A DNA stretch of 60,185 nt, taken from Bacillus sp. M6-12. GTDB lineage: Bacteria; Bacillota; Bacilli; Bacillales; DSM-1321. Below are positions 36,071 to 45,792 of the stretch, piece after piece. The stretch spans positions 1-60,185 of the forward strand of contig NZ_PGVF01000022.1 of the NCBI RefSeq assembly GCF_002860285.1. Direction: 5' to 3'. Under the pieces are notes generated by a model. That model was not told where the DNA came from. It saw nothing but the letters and a program-made list of their open reading frames with translations, and searched no databases. A program made the translations under genes and the position numbers. Every line of letters begins with the position of its first letter. Positions within the stretch are counted from its first letter, which is position 1.

Positions 36071-36105
36071 TAACCAGGTGCTGCTGCAGTATCTGGTTTT
36101 TTATT
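36071..36105 (+). terminator. Intrinsic terminator after yugI
   Basis: AACCAG pairs with CTGGTT around an internal GCTGCAG, followed by TTTTTATTT. Confidence 0.6.
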
Positions 36106-36397
36106 TGCAGTTTTGATAGGTCCAGGTAAACTTGGAGCATGCAGAACCAGCTGCCCTTACCGGGCGGGGGTATCTTACGGCAAACCTGAATAAATGTTGG
36201 AATTCTAGTGTGGTTTTTATAAGAATCCGTCCATTGCTATGCTAAAATTAAATCCTCTAAACATCATTTTTTAGGCGTTTAACTTTATCATCGTGTTTTG
36301 CGGAATTATCTAACATCCTTTCCAGCCTTTCATTCAACTTTCTGTATTTATCGTCTGCTCTTTCCTCTTATACCCCCCGTACATCTCAATTTCCCAA

Positions 36398-36530
36398 TAG
36401 GTATGTGTTAACTTTCCCATTTTATCGTTTAACTTTTAATTTTTTTCGGTCAACTTTCCGATTTTATCGTTTAACTCTTGGTTTTTCTCGATAAGCTTGT
36501 CCGTTTTCATCAATATTTGTTGAACCCCAG
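36398..36530. repeat. Phased 21-bp intergenic array A4
   Basis: Six consecutive 21-base units are seen, starting GGTATGTGTTAACTTT, TTTATCGTTTAACTTT, TTTTTCGGTCAACTTT, TTTATCGTTTAACTCT, TTTCTCGATAAGCTTG and TTTCATCAATATTTG. On the minus strand the same sequence reads as heptads (KNQELND, KIGKLTE) until an in-frame TAA. It resembles array A2. The rest of 36063-36570 holds no convincing gene. Confidence 0.65.
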
Positions 36531-36570
36531 GCACGCATACTCCCGCTATCCTAGAAGAATGTCTCCATAA

Positions 36571-37968
36571 TCAAGGACGATGGATTTGCCATTTTTTTAA
36601 CCTGTATTGCAGATTCTGCCTGCTCATGCCAAGTGACTCAGCTGTTTTCGTAATGTTATAGTCATTCTGCTTAAGAACTTTTATAATGTAGTATTTTTCC
36701 GCATCCGCCATGTACTCCTCAAGGGATTTGCCGCTTTGACTGCTATTGGGGACATCGGTCGTTTCCGTTACATAATGCTTGAATTGAGACTTTTTTCGAA
36801 AAGAAATTGGGAGGTGCGCAAAGGAAATAGCTGATTCATATTCGACCAGATTCATGGATCCCTCGATAAGGTGTTCCAGTTCCCGCACATTTCCGGGCCA
36901 ATCGTACGAAAGAAATCGTTCAGTCACATCAGCATCAATTGACTTAACATTCATTCCAAATAACTGGCTGTATTTTTTAATAAAGAACTCCCCAAGTGCA
37001 GGAAGATCTTCCAGACGATCACGCAGTGGCGGGATGAAGAGTGATACAACGCTAAGCCGGTAGTATAAATCCTTTCTTAACCGTTCTGAAGCAATCGCAT
37101 CGATGGGATCTTCATTAATCGTAGCCATAATTCTTACATCAATAGCCAGATCCTTTGTATCTCCGATGCGGCGGACAGTCTTTTCCTGAATCACCCTTAG
37201 GAGCTTTGCCTGGAGGGATGGATTAAGTGCATTAATTTCGTCCAGCAGCAGTGTGCCGCCCTGTGCCTGTTCAAATAGCCCCGGGCGATCAATTGAGCCG
37301 GTGAAAGCACCTTTTTTAGTCCCAAACAGGATACCCTCAATAAGCGAATCCGGAAGTGCTGCGCAGTTTTGTGAAATAAAGGGGGCCCCAGACCGGCTGC
37401 TGCCATTGTGAATGCTTTGGGCAAATAACTCCTTGCCGGTGCCGGTCTCGCCTGTAATCAGCACAGATGAGCTTGTACGGGTCGCCCTTTTGCTTGCTTC
37501 AATGACTTCCTGTATTTCCGGGCTTTTGCCAATAATGCTGTCAAATGTATATCGGGTATTGCCTTTATGCAGGATATTTTCGCGGATAATCTTTTCAAGC
37601 CTGGTTACATCACGGGCAATTTCCATGGCACCAATCCGGAGAGGGCCATCCGTAATAGGAATTGTTTTATTGATCGCAGTTATTTCCTGGCCTTTATTGT
37701 TAAAATAAGATTGCTTAACATTTTCTGTGGCCTTTCCTTTTTGAAGAGCCTGAATAAGTGTACTTTCATCTTTCTTATTAAAAGAGAAAACATCAAGAAT
37801 GTTCTTATCGAGGACATCCTCCATGTTCATTCCTTCAATTTCCATCATTTTTTTATTGTATATAATCGTATTTCCTTCACCGTCGATCACATGAATCCCA
37901 TTATCGATCTCATCAAGGATTTTTCGATAAATCTGGATTAGTTGTATTTCATTAAGATTACTTTTCAT
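36571..37968 (-). CDS. rocR: Sigma-54 activator RocR (arginine/ornithine catabolism)
   Basis: This 465-residue regulator has an N-terminal PAS domain (residues about 20-130), an AAA+ domain with Walker A GETGTGKE, KKGAFTGS (the sigma-54 contact loop) and LLLDEINAL, and a Fis-type HTH (ITKTAESLGMSRQNLQYRLK). RocR activates roc genes in response to ornithine or citrulline. I chose the ATG at 37968 behind AAGGAGC. It is divergent from rocD, its likely target. Confidence 0.93.
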   Translation of the reverse strand: MKSNLNEIQLIQIYRKILDEIDNGIHVIDGEGNTIIYNKKMMEIEGMNMEDVLDKNILDVFSFNKKDESTLIQALQKGKATENVKQSYFNNKGQEITAINKTIPITDGPLRIGAMEIARDVTRLEKIIRENILHKGNTRYTFDSIIGKSPEIQEVIEASKRATRTSSSVLITGETGTGKELFAQSIHNGSSRSGAPFISQNCAALPDSLIEGILFGTKKGAFTGSIDRPGLFEQAQGGTLLLDEINALNPSLQAKLLRVIQEKTVRRIGDTKDLAIDVRIMATINEDPIDAIASERLRKDLYYRLSVVSLFIPPLRDRLEDLPALGEFFIKKYSQLFGMNVKSIDADVTERFLSYDWPGNVRELEHLIEGSMNLVEYESAISFAHLPISFRKKSQFKHYVTETTDVPNSSQSGKSLEEYMADAEKYYIIKVLKQNDYNITKTAESLGMSRQNLQYRLKKWQIHRP

Positions 37969-38038
37969 TGGCTGCTCCTTAATGTTTTTCATAACTATTG
38001 TAAAAAATGAAGCTGAAAGGACGCAAGGGGTTTTTGCG

Positions 38039-38061
38039 TTTTTGCACTGCCATCCGCAAAA
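38039..38061. promoter_or_regulatory. Candidate RocR activating site
   Basis: TTTTGC and GCAAAA form a dyad separated by 10 bases, flanked by further TTTTTGC words, about 140 bases upstream of the sigma-54 promoter, a usual enhancer distance. Identification as a RocR site is inference. Confidence 0.4.
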
Positions 38062-38196
38062 TATTTTTGCATTTCACCGTAATTTTTCCTTTGATTGGAA
38101 TGAAGTGTTTTCCTGCAAAGGCTGAAAGTATATAGTAAATCACTGGTTTAATGATATGTAACAACCAAATAGAAAAGTTCAGCTGAATCAAAATAT

Positions 38197-38214
38197 TTGG
38201 CACAGATATTGCAT
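38197..38214 (+). promoter_or_regulatory. Sigma-54 (-24/-12) promoter of rocD
   Basis: TTGGCACAGATATTGCAT matches the consensus TGGCAC-N5-TTGCA exactly. It stands 73 bases before the rocD start codon. Confidence 0.9.
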
Positions 38215-38286
38215 GATATAATAAACGAAAACGTATAGAGTTATCTCTTGAAAAATAGAAATGTACGTCTGAAAGGGGACACTAGT

Positions 38287-39489
38287 ATGAATAATTCTAA
38301 AACTAAATCAGCTGAACTAATCGAACAAACGGAAAAATTCGGAGCACATAACTATCATCCGCTGCCAATTGTAATTTCAGATGCTGAGGGAGTGTGGGTA
38401 AAGGATCCTGAAGGCAATAAATATATGGACATGCTTAGTGCATACTCTGCTGTAAACCAAGGCCACCGCCACCCAAAAATTATTCAAGCGTTAAAGGACC
38501 AGGCTGACCGCGTAACCCTTACTTCAAGGGCATTCCATAATGACCAGCTCGGTCCGTGGTACGAAAAGATTTGTAAATTAACGGATAAACAAATGGCTCT
38601 TCCGATGAATACAGGTGCAGAAGCAGTTGAAACTGCAATTAAAGCAGCGCGCCGCTGGGCATATGATGTGAAAGGCGTAGCGGAAAATCAGGCGGAAATC
38701 ATAGCCTGTATCGGCAATTTCCATGGCAGGACAATGACAGCTGTTTCTCTTTCCTCCGAGGAAGAGTATAAACGCGGTTTCGGTCCAATGCTTCCGGGAA
38801 TTAAGCTAATCCCGTATGGTGATTTAGAAGCATTGAAGGGTGCTATCACTGCTAACACAGCAGCATTCCTGATTGAACCGATCCAGGGTGAAGCAGGAAT
38901 TGTAATACCTAAAGAAGGCTTTTTAAAAGCCGCTAATGAACTGTGCAAGGAAAACAATGTACTATTTATTGCAGATGAAATTCAGGCCGGACTTGCTCGC
39001 TCAGGCAAGATGTTTGCATGTGAATGGGAGGAAGTAGTTCCCGACATGTATATTCTAGGCAAGGCTTTGGGCGGAGGCGTTTTCCCAATTTCATGTGTTG
39101 TTGCTGATGAAGAAATTCTTAGGGTGTTTAATCCAGGTTCCCACGGATCTACATTTGGCGGAAATCCGATGGCTTGTGCGGTATCAGTAGCTGCGCTTGA
39201 TGTTTTGGTGGATGAAAAACTGGCCGAACGTTCTCAGGAACTAGGGGAATATTTTATGAATAAGCTAAAGGAAATCAACAATCCTGCAATCAAGGAAGTA
39301 CGCGGAAGAGGTTTATTTATTGGTGTAGAACTGAATGAACCTGCCCGTAAATACTGTGAGCAATTGAAGGAAGAGGGCCTTTTGTGCAAGGAGACTCATG
39401 ATACAGTCATCCGTTTTGCTCCTCCGCTTGTCATTAGCAAGGAAGAACTCGACTGGGCAATTGAAAGGATTCAAAAGGTATTAAGCTAA
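38287..39489 (+). CDS. rocD: Ornithine aminotransferase RocD
   Basis: The 400-residue class III PLP aminotransferase has [15 protein letters not shown], the cofactor lysine in [13 protein letters not shown], and [13 protein letters not shown]. It converts ornithine and 2-oxoglutarate into glutamate semialdehyde and glutamate in arginine degradation. I chose ATG 38287 behind GAAAGGGGAC; an upstream frame from 38248 lies next to the sigma-54 promoter and is not needed. Confidence 0.95.
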   Translation: MNNSKTKSAELIEQTEKFGAHNYHPLPIVISDAEGVWVKDPEGNKYMDMLSAYSAVNQGHRHPKIIQALKDQADRVTLTSRAFHNDQLGPWYEKICKLTDKQMALPMNTGAEAVETAIKAARRWAYDVKGVAENQAEIIACIGNFHGRTMTAVSLSSEEEYKRGFGPMLPGIKLIPYGDLEALKGAITANTAAFLIEPIQGEAGIVIPKEGFLKAANELCKENNVLFIADEIQAGLARSGKMFACEWEEVVPDMYILGKALGGGVFPISCVVADEEILRVFNPGSHGSTFGGNPMACAVSVAALDVLVDEKLAERSQELGEYFMNKLKEINNPAIKEVRGRGLFIGVELNEPARKYCEQLKEEGLLCKETHDTVIRFAPPLVISKEELDWAIERIQKVLS

Positions 39490-39525
39490 TATAAAGGGAT
39501 TAGCCTGCAAACTGAAATCAAAGTA

Positions 39526-39553
39526 AGCTCTGCCAAAGAGGCAGAGCTTTTTG
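39526..39553 (+). terminator. Intrinsic terminator after rocD
   Basis: AGCTCTGCC and GGCAGAGCT pair around AAAGA, followed by TTTTT. Confidence 0.85.
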
Positions 39554-39585
39554 CAGTTATACGTAAAAGTTTTGGAAGAAAGCAC

Positions 39586-39638
39586 CCTTCCCCATCCAGA
39601 CTCACCGACTAGAGCGATTGGGGGAGCCTGCACTATTT
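39586..39638. repeat. Dispersed 3'-UTR repeat, degenerate copy 9
   Basis: Only the right part, GGGAGCCTGCACTATTTA, is close to the family, and it abuts the yuzA stop codon. Confidence 0.45.
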
Positions 39639-39639
39639 A

Positions 39640-39873
39640 TTAGCGTGTAGAAGAAGTTTCCGGTTCTCTCGAAGTCTCTTCGCTTGGTGTAAACAGAAGG
39701 CCAAGATTGATTAAGCCGGCAATTCCAACAAGACCATAAATGATTCGGGCCATAGCGGTATCTGCGCCGCCAAAGATTGCGGCTACCAGGTCAAATTGAA
39801 AAAAGCCGATTAATCCCCAGTTTATTGCCCCAATAATTGTAAGAACCAGTGCTATTCGCTGAATTCCACTCAT
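39640..39873 (-). CDS. yuzA: DUF378 membrane protein YuzA
   Basis: The 77-residue protein has two membrane helices with INWGLIGFFQFDLVA and IIYGLVGIAGLINLGLLF, the DUF378 pattern, and a charged C terminus. RBS AAAGGAGGATTTC. The role is unknown. Confidence 0.85.
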   Translation of the reverse strand: MSGIQRIALVLTIIGAINWGLIGFFQFDLVAAIFGGADTAMARIIYGLVGIAGLINLGLLFTPSEETSREPETSSTR

Positions 39874-40013
39874 AAAGAAATCCTCCTTTATTGTTTTTCA
39901 CTCCTTAAGGTGGGTTAATTTTAATAAAATATACAATGTATCTTTCAATCGAATGTTTTGTATTTGAATGATGGATTAGGCATAATAGAAAATAGAATAA
40001 AGGAGGTAATATA

Positions 40014-41177
40014 ATGGAGAATTTTACATATAAAAACCCGACTAAATTGATTTTTGGAAAAGGGCAGCTGGAGCAGCTGAAAACGGAAATTCCGGTTTAT
40101 GGAAAAAAGGTTCTTCTTGTATACGGGGGAGGAAGCATTAAAAAGAATGGTCTTTATGATCGTGTCCTTTCTCAGCTTTCTGAAATAAAAGCAGATGTAT
40201 TTGAGCTGTCAGGCGTTGAACCAAATCCGCGAATTTCAACCGTCCGCAGAGGGGTCGAGGTCTGTAAGGAGCAAGGAATTGAATTTATCCTCGCTGTTGG
40301 CGGCGGCAGTGTAATCGACTGTACGAAAGCAATTGCTGCAGGTGCCAAATATGATGGAGATGCTTGGGACATTGTCACAAAAAAAGCGCAGGTTCAAAGC
40401 GCGTTGCCTTTCGGAACTGTGCTGACACTGGCGGCAACCGGGTCTGAAATGAACTCGGGATCAGTTATTACGAACTGGGAAACAAAAGAAAAATACGGCT
40501 GGGGAAGCCCGCTGACTTTCCCGCAATTCTCCATTCTTGATCCGGAAAATACTTTCACAGTTCCAAGAGACCAAACAATCTATGGAATGGTTGACATGAT
40601 GTCGCATGTATTTGAACAGTATTTCCATCAGCCGACGAACGCCCCGCTTCAGGACAGGTTCTGTGAATCCCTGCTCCGTACAGTGATTGAAACAGCTCCG
40701 AAGCTGCTGGAAAACCTGGAGAGCTACGAACACCGTGAGACGATTCTTTATTCCGGTACCATCGCACTTAATGGTTATCTGCAAATGGGCTATCGCGGTG
40801 ATTGGGCTACTCATAATATTGAGCACTCAGTTTCGGCTGTTTATGATATTCCACATGCCGGCGGGCTCGCCATCCTGTTCCCTAACTGGATGAAGCATGT
40901 ACTTCCTGTCAACGCAGATCGATTTAAACAGATGGCTATTAGGGTATTTGACGTAAATCCTGAAGGCAAGACTGATGAGGCGGTTGCTTTGGAGGGTATT
41001 GAAAAACTTCGTGAATTCTGGAGCAGCCTTGGTGCACCAAGCCGCCTTGCTGACTACGACATCGATGATTCTCAGATTGAAACAATGGCTGACAAAGCAA
41101 TGGTTTATGGAGAATTCGGTAACTTCAAAAAGCTGAATCGTGAGGATGTACTGGCTATTCTGAGGGCTTCCCTGTAA
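40014..41177 (+). CDS. yugJ: Iron-containing alcohol dehydrogenase (YugJ; NADH-dependent butanol dehydrogenase)
   Basis: This 387-residue group III alcohol dehydrogenase has the NAD-binding GGGSIKK and [13 protein letters not shown] motifs and metal ligands in [14 protein letters not shown] and the downstream [10 protein letters not shown] and [10 protein letters not shown] histidines. It reduces aldehydes with NADH. RBS AAAGGAGG. Position next to pgi matches B. subtilis. Confidence 0.93.
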   Translation: MENFTYKNPTKLIFGKGQLEQLKTEIPVYGKKVLLVYGGGSIKKNGLYDRVLSQLSEIKADVFELSGVEPNPRISTVRRGVEVCKEQGIEFILAVGGGSVIDCTKAIAAGAKYDGDAWDIVTKKAQVQSALPFGTVLTLAATGSEMNSGSVITNWETKEKYGWGSPLTFPQFSILDPENTFTVPRDQTIYGMVDMMSHVFEQYFHQPTNAPLQDRFCESLLRTVIETAPKLLENLESYEHRETILYSGTIALNGYLQMGYRGDWATHNIEHSVSAVYDIPHAGGLAILFPNWMKHVLPVNADRFKQMAIRVFDVNPEGKTDEAVALEGIEKLREFWSSLGAPSRLADYDIDDSQIETMADKAMVYGEFGNFKKLNREDVLAILRASL

Positions 41178-41190
41178 TTATACATTATTG

Positions 41191-41217
41191 AAAAAGGTGC
41201 CTAGTGCACCTTTTTTT
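41191..41217 (+). terminator. Intrinsic terminator after yugJ
   Basis: AAAAAGGTGC and GCACC pair across CTAGT, followed by seven Ts. Confidence 0.85.
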
Positions 41218-41442
41218 ATGAAAAATGACAGTATTGTATTGTTCAGAAGTGTTTGGCATATCCTTAAGAAGTGTAAAGGGATATATAGCAAAATTAGCTC
41301 CGTTTCCGCCGCAAAGGTAAACAGTTCCTAACTTTTATAATTTTTTTTTGGCTGGGTACGCTTACATACAAGTGCATCCTTGATTATCAATGCATCATTC
41401 GCTAAAGTGGAAGGGTAATCTTTAATAGATGGAGGAACAAAC

Positions 41443-42792
41443 ATGACACATGTAAGTTTCGATTATACAAAAGCATTAACTTTTTTTGGTGAACATGAAA
41501 TTACATACTTACGGGATGCGGTAAAAGTAGCGCACCATTCATTACATGAAAAAACAGGAGCAGGCAGTGACTATCTGGGCTGGATCGATCTCCCTGCTGA
41601 TTATGACAAAGAGGAATTTTCGCGGATTCAGAAAGCTGCGGAAAAAATTAAAAGTGACTCCGATGTACTGCTGGTAATCGGAATTGGTGGCTCTTATCTG
41701 GGCGCCCGTGCAGCGATTGAAATGCTGCAGCACAGCTTTTATAACGCCTTGCCGAAAGAAAAGCGGAACACTCCGCAAATTCTTTTTGTCGGTAACAATA
41801 TTAGCCCTACATATATGAGAGACTTAATGGATCTTTTGGATGGCAAGGATTTTTCAATCAATGTCATTTCCAAGTCAGGCACAACAACCGAGCCTGCACT
41901 GGCATTCCGGATTTTCCGTAAGCTCCTCGAAGAAAAGTATGGCCGGGAAGAGGCTAAAAACCGGATCTACGCAACTACGGATAAAGAAAGGGGCGCATTA
42001 AAGACCGTTGCAACTGAAGAAGGTTTTGAAACCTTTGTTATTCCAGATGATGTCGGCGGACGCTATTCCGTTCTGACAGCAGTTGGTTTGCTTCCAATTG
42101 CCGCAAGCGGGGCAGATATCGAAAAAATGATGCAGGGCGCAGCACAGGCACGGGAAGATTTCAGCGCTTCAGAGCTGGATGAAAACGCCGCCTATCAATA
42201 TGCAGCTGTCAGAAATGTGCTGTACAACAAAGGCAAAACGATTGAGATGCTGATCAACTATGAACCAGGCCTTCAGTATTTTTCAGAATGGTGGAAGCAG
42301 CTATTTGGGGAAAGTGAAGGAAAGGACCAGAAAGGAATCTATCCTTCGTCCGCAAACTTCTCAACTGATCTTCACTCGCTTGGACAGTATGTTCAGGAAG
42401 GGCGCCGAGACATGTTCGAGACAGTCATCAAAGTTGAAAATTCACGTCATGACTTGACGATTGAAGAGGAAGCTAATGATCTGGATGGTTTGAACTACCT
42501 GGCAGGCGAGACAGTCAGCTTTGTAAACAACAAAGCGTTTGAAGGAACACTGCTTGCCCATACCGATGGCGGAGTGCCAAACCTGATTGTCAGCATTCCA
42601 GCTATGGATGCCTACACATTCGGCTACCTGGTATATTTCTTTGAGAAAGCATGCGCAATGAGCGGTTATCTCTTAGGGGTAAATCCATTCGACCAGCCAG
42701 GAGTAGAGGCATATAAAGTTAACATGTTTGCACTCCTTGGCAAACCTGGATTCGAAGAAAAGAAAGCAGAGCTTGAAAAGCGTTTAAAATAA
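41443..42792 (+). CDS. pgi: Glucose-6-phosphate isomerase
   Basis: The 449-residue enzyme of glycolysis has [11 protein letters not shown] and [14 protein letters not shown] for phosphate binding, and the signature region [18 protein letters not shown] with the catalytic Glu. It interconverts glucose-6-phosphate and fructose-6-phosphate in the cytosol. RBS ATGGAGGAAC. Confidence 0.96.
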   Translation: MTHVSFDYTKALTFFGEHEITYLRDAVKVAHHSLHEKTGAGSDYLGWIDLPADYDKEEFSRIQKAAEKIKSDSDVLLVIGIGGSYLGARAAIEMLQHSFYNALPKEKRNTPQILFVGNNISPTYMRDLMDLLDGKDFSINVISKSGTTTEPALAFRIFRKLLEEKYGREEAKNRIYATTDKERGALKTVATEEGFETFVIPDDVGGRYSVLTAVGLLPIAASGADIEKMMQGAAQAREDFSASELDENAAYQYAAVRNVLYNKGKTIEMLINYEPGLQYFSEWWKQLFGESEGKDQKGIYPSSANFSTDLHSLGQYVQEGRRDMFETVIKVENSRHDLTIEEEANDLDGLNYLAGETVSFVNNKAFEGTLLAHTDGGVPNLIVSIPAMDAYTFGYLVYFFEKACAMSGYLLGVNPFDQPGVEAYKVNMFALLGKPGFEEKKAELEKRLK

Positions 42793-42803
42793 TAATAGTT
42801 AGG

Positions 42804-42828
42804 AAGGCACTCGATTGAGTGTCTTTTT
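42804..42828 (+). terminator. Intrinsic terminator after pgi
   Basis: GGCACTC pairs with GAGTGTC around GATT, followed by TTTTTG. Confidence 0.75.
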
Positions 42829-42990
42829 GCTTGCTGTAAAAGTCTTTCATCTCCAGCCTGGTTTTTATTTTACAGATTCTTTCCTAATAATAGATTTTTT
42901 TATATCAAAAGTTCCCTATCCAGTTTGCTGTTTTTTTTCAAAGCTTTGGGGAAGCTAAAGAAAAATATTGGCAGAAAAGGGGTGCTTTGA

Positions 42991-43395
42991 ATGATTGAAC
43001 TTGCTTCAAAGTTTGAAGGGAAAGTTATGGAGCTTTATAAGCTTGAACAAATACTCAAGCCTAAAGGATACAATATTGGCGGGGGCTGGGAGTATGACAG
43101 CGGCTATTTTGATTATAAGATTAACGAACAAAACGGGTATCAGTTTCTCCGGATACCTTTTATAGCGGCGGATGGCCAGCTGGATGAACGGGGTGTCACA
43201 GTCCGGCTTGGCAAACCATTCTTACTGGCCCATAAATATCAGGAGAGTCTTGACGATGATGCCAGGGTAGGGAATCTCTCAGCTTCCATTAACCAATTCC
43301 AGGAACCTGCAGATGCAGATGCTCCCGTTTCAGAAGATTTTGTTAGTTTGGGGCAGTCGCTTATAACAGAACTTGAACAAGAAATAATGGATTAA
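42991..43395 (+). CDS. yugN: YugN family protein
   Basis: This 134-residue protein has the YugN pattern (PKGYNIGGGWEYDSGYFDYKI; VRLGKPFLLAHKYQ). The function is unknown; it follows pgi as in B. subtilis. RBS AAAAGGGGTG. Confidence 0.88.
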   Translation: MIELASKFEGKVMELYKLEQILKPKGYNIGGGWEYDSGYFDYKINEQNGYQFLRIPFIAADGQLDERGVTVRLGKPFLLAHKYQESLDDDARVGNLSASINQFQEPADADAPVSEDFVSLGQSLITELEQEIMD

Positions 43396-43430
43396 GATTA
43401 GAATTTATGGTCCCAAAACCGAATGAAGAA

Positions 43431-43588
43431 TAATTTGGCCAAATTTACATTTATTTGGCCAAAACCTAATTAATTTGGTCAGATCTAAATTTATTTGGCC
43501 AAAAATCGAATTAATTTGTCCAGATTTAAATTTATTGGAACAAAAACCTAATTAATTTGGACGTTTTTTCATTTTATTTGGCCAAATA
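43431..43588. repeat. Phased ~20-21 bp intergenic array A5
   Basis: The word ATTTGGCC (or ATTTGGTC, ATTTGTCC, ATTGGAAC) begins at 43433, 43453, 43473, 43493, 43514, 43534, 43555 and 43576, spacings of 20 or 21. Alternate units differ, giving a 40-41 bp higher-order repeat. It sits between the convergent yugN and the 43664 gene. Each unit holds a TTTGGCCAAA-type dyad. Confidence 0.8.
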
Positions 43589-43590
43589 TA

Positions 43591-43628
43591 AAAAGATTGT
43601 CCCTTACGCTCACTTTTGGGACAATCTC
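43591..43628 (-). terminator. Terminator for the minus-strand gene at 43664
   Basis: On the minus strand AGATTGTCCC pairs with GGGACAATCT, followed by TTTTTAT. Confidence 0.8.
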
Positions 43629-43646
43629 AGTTAATAAGATAAGGAG

Positions 43647-43660
43647 GTGCTTGCACTTTT
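43647..43660. repeat. Dispersed 3'-UTR repeat, copy 10 (right end only)
   Basis: GTGCTTGCACTTTT is the right end, three bases beyond the stop codon of the adjacent minus-strand gene. Confidence 0.5.
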
Positions 43661-43663
43661 CTA

Positions 43664-44167
43664 TTAGGGGACGTATTGCTCTGTTATTTTCGTAATGGTT
43701 CCATCTTTTACTTCAATGTGATAAGGAACATATTGCAAACGGTCCGATTTTTTAAATTCCTTAATAAATTCCTCCAGCGTTACTTCCTGATCCCACTGGA
43801 TTTCATTGGTCTTTTCAATTTGATAAGTTTGCATAATGACCTTTGCATCTTTTGCAACTGGAAGCTTACGAACTTTTGAATCTGTATCTCTAATATAATA
43901 ACCATCCGGGGCAATGCATTTATCATCTTCCATGAGGCAATCATTGTCTTTTTCTGCTTCTATATTTGCCTGCTCGCCAAAATACCATTCAATGTAGTCT
44001 GCTTCAACGGCCAATCCCTTGCTTGTTTCTGTCAGTTTGTTAAAAAAGGCTGAGTGTTTTTCGGCTTTTGGTTCAGGCGCAGCATCGGCTTTTGAATCGG
44101 GAGCGGCATCCATAAACGAAGGGGAAATACAGATAATTGCCAGCACGATAATCAGGATTTTTTTCAT
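43664..44167 (-). CDS. Secreted protein of unknown function
   Basis: This 167-residue protein has a signal peptide (residues 1-22), an Ala/Pro/Lys-rich repeat (APDSKADAAPEPKAE), a domain with two cysteines (DCLMEDDKC) and a C-terminal acidic beta-rich segment with a repeated Glu/Lys pattern. It looks extracellular or wall-associated. The start ATG at 44167 follows GGAGGAAATC. No family is recognised. Confidence 0.7.
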   Translation of the reverse strand: MKKILIIVLAIICISPSFMDAAPDSKADAAPEPKAEKHSAFFNKLTETSKGLAVEADYIEWYFGEQANIEAEKDNDCLMEDDKCIAPDGYYIRDTDSKVRKLPVAKDAKVIMQTYQIEKTNEIQWDQEVTLEEFIKEFKKSDRLQYVPYHIEVKDGTITKITEQYVP

Positions 44168-44352
44168 TGGTAAGATTTCCTCCGTTGCAGAATTTTTTCC
44201 TCACATAATAGACGTATGAGTAGGGAGAAAGGTTTCAAAGGTCAGCCTCGGCAGCAATAAATAATTTAATTAATGGGTCATTATGCTTCATATACCCAGA
44301 ATAACACCTATCAATCTAAGCCTAATTGCTCAATTTTTGTTCTAAGATAAGA

Positions 44353-44406
44353 AAGTATAACTTTTCTAGTAAGTACAGATGTCTAGCTCCAGGGCGCTTG
44401 CGCTTT
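44353..44406. repeat. Dispersed 3'-UTR repeat, copy 11 (minimal form)
   Basis: This is the simplest copy: left end AAGTATAACTTTTCTAGTAA-GTACAGATG-TCTAGCTCCAG joined directly to the right end GGCGCTTGCGCTTT with no interior. It shows that the longer copies carry inserts between CTCCAG and GGCGCTT. It ends five bases beyond the stop of the LysM-GH18 gene. Confidence 0.85.
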
Positions 44407-44411
44407 ACTGT

Positions 44412-45695
44412 TTACCTTTTTCTTACGTTAAAGTTGTCAGTGATCAGCAGCCAGTTTTGCGGGAAGGATAGACCTAGCTTCCAGTAGCTCATTCCTCTTA
44501 AGCCTAGTTCTTTTATCAGATTAAATTTGGCCTGAATAGAACGGGCATCTTCAAACCAGACTTCATGCCGCTTTCCGGCCCGGTCTGTATAATTGAAAAA
44601 AGGAGCCTGCGCCCTGTAATCGTATTGGATTGCGACATCATTTTCGGCTGCAATCATGATTGCCCGCTGTGGGCTGATTGCCCTGGCAGTTGATCCTTGA
44701 ACAAAAGGCAATGTCCAATCATAGCCATACAAATTTTGTCCCATCATAATTTTCGAGGCTGGCATTTCGGTAATGGCGTATTCGAGTACATCCCTGACAG
44801 GACCAATCGGTGAAACAGCCATTGCTGGGCCACCGCTGTAGCCCCATTCATAGGTCATGATTACGACGAAATCTACAATTTCCCCATGTGCCTTGTAATC
44901 ATGAGCTTCATACCAGCGTCCTTTTTGACCAGCGCTTGTTTTGGGGGCAAGGGCGGTTGACAATAGCCATCCTTCTTGTGAGAAGCGCTGTTTTGCTCTT
45001 CTAAGGAAGCGGTTGTAGGCTTCGCGGTCCTCAGGGCGCAAATATTCAAAGTCAAAGTGAATATCCCTGAAACCGTATCGTTGAGCGGTAGCAACAATAT
45101 TATTAAGAAACCGGGTCTGGATTGCCTGATCGTTTAAAAGGATTCTGCCTAATTCATCATTAAATTGGTCGTTCTCCTGGTTTGTAATGACCATCATTAA
45201 TACATTATTATTGGCTCTTGCGATAGCTGGAAACTGATTCAGCAGAGGCTCCTTGAGAGAACCGTCTCTTAAAGCCTGAAAGCTAAAAGGGGCAAGGTAT
45301 GTTAAGTAAGGTGCAGCCTCTCTTGCACTCTGTTCGAGAGCAGGGGCAACAGTAGTTCCTCTAGGTTCCACATAGGCATTAAATTCAGCATCCCGTTTCG
45401 GACGAGGAGGTATATAAAGCCTTTGTCCGATGGAAAGAGTCTGATTGGCTGTAATACGGTTCACTCTGGCAATTTCCTCTACGGGAATGCCGACTCTTCT
45501 GGAGATAGACCATAATGTATCACCCGCCCGCACCCAATAGTAACTCCCGGTAATCGGAATGACCAGTGTCTGGCCGACTACTAAATCGTTTGGATTTGGT
45601 ATTTGATTCGTGCTGATCAACCGTTCCGCAGTTGTTCCGTATGCCTGGGCGATGCCGGTTAAGGATTGCCCCCGCTGAATGACATGAATCTGCAT
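44412..45695 (-). CDS. LysM-GH18 glycosidase (YaaH/SleL-like spore protein)
   Basis: The 427-residue protein has two N-terminal LysM domains (residues about 2-46 and 50-95; IQRGQSLTGIAQAYG, VRAGDTLWSISRRVG) and a GH18 catalytic domain with RDIHFDFEYL, where Asp-x-Asp-x-Glu is the catalytic motif. Such proteins are spore-associated N-acetylglucosaminidases that act on cortex during germination. No signal peptide is visible, as is usual for spore-coat members. ATG 45695 behind GGGAGGG. Confidence 0.9.
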   Translation of the reverse strand: MQIHVIQRGQSLTGIAQAYGTTAERLISTNQIPNPNDLVVGQTLVIPITGSYYWVRAGDTLWSISRRVGIPVEEIARVNRITANQTLSIGQRLYIPPRPKRDAEFNAYVEPRGTTVAPALEQSAREAAPYLTYLAPFSFQALRDGSLKEPLLNQFPAIARANNNVLMMVITNQENDQFNDELGRILLNDQAIQTRFLNNIVATAQRYGFRDIHFDFEYLRPEDREAYNRFLRRAKQRFSQEGWLLSTALAPKTSAGQKGRWYEAHDYKAHGEIVDFVVIMTYEWGYSGGPAMAVSPIGPVRDVLEYAITEMPASKIMMGQNLYGYDWTLPFVQGSTARAISPQRAIMIAAENDVAIQYDYRAQAPFFNYTDRAGKRHEVWFEDARSIQAKFNLIKELGLRGMSYWKLGLSFPQNWLLITDNFNVRKR

Positions 45696-45792
45696 GTTTC
45701 TCCCTCCCGTAAGCAGTTAAACGCTACATCCATTGTATGTCTTAATTGGCAAAGTAATGAATAGAAAATAGATTATTAGTTTACTTCCATAC

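Noticed and set aside
43431..43588. Possible CRISPR array
   Set aside because: The period is only 20-21 bases with no distinct repeat and unique spacer, and no cas genes are present.
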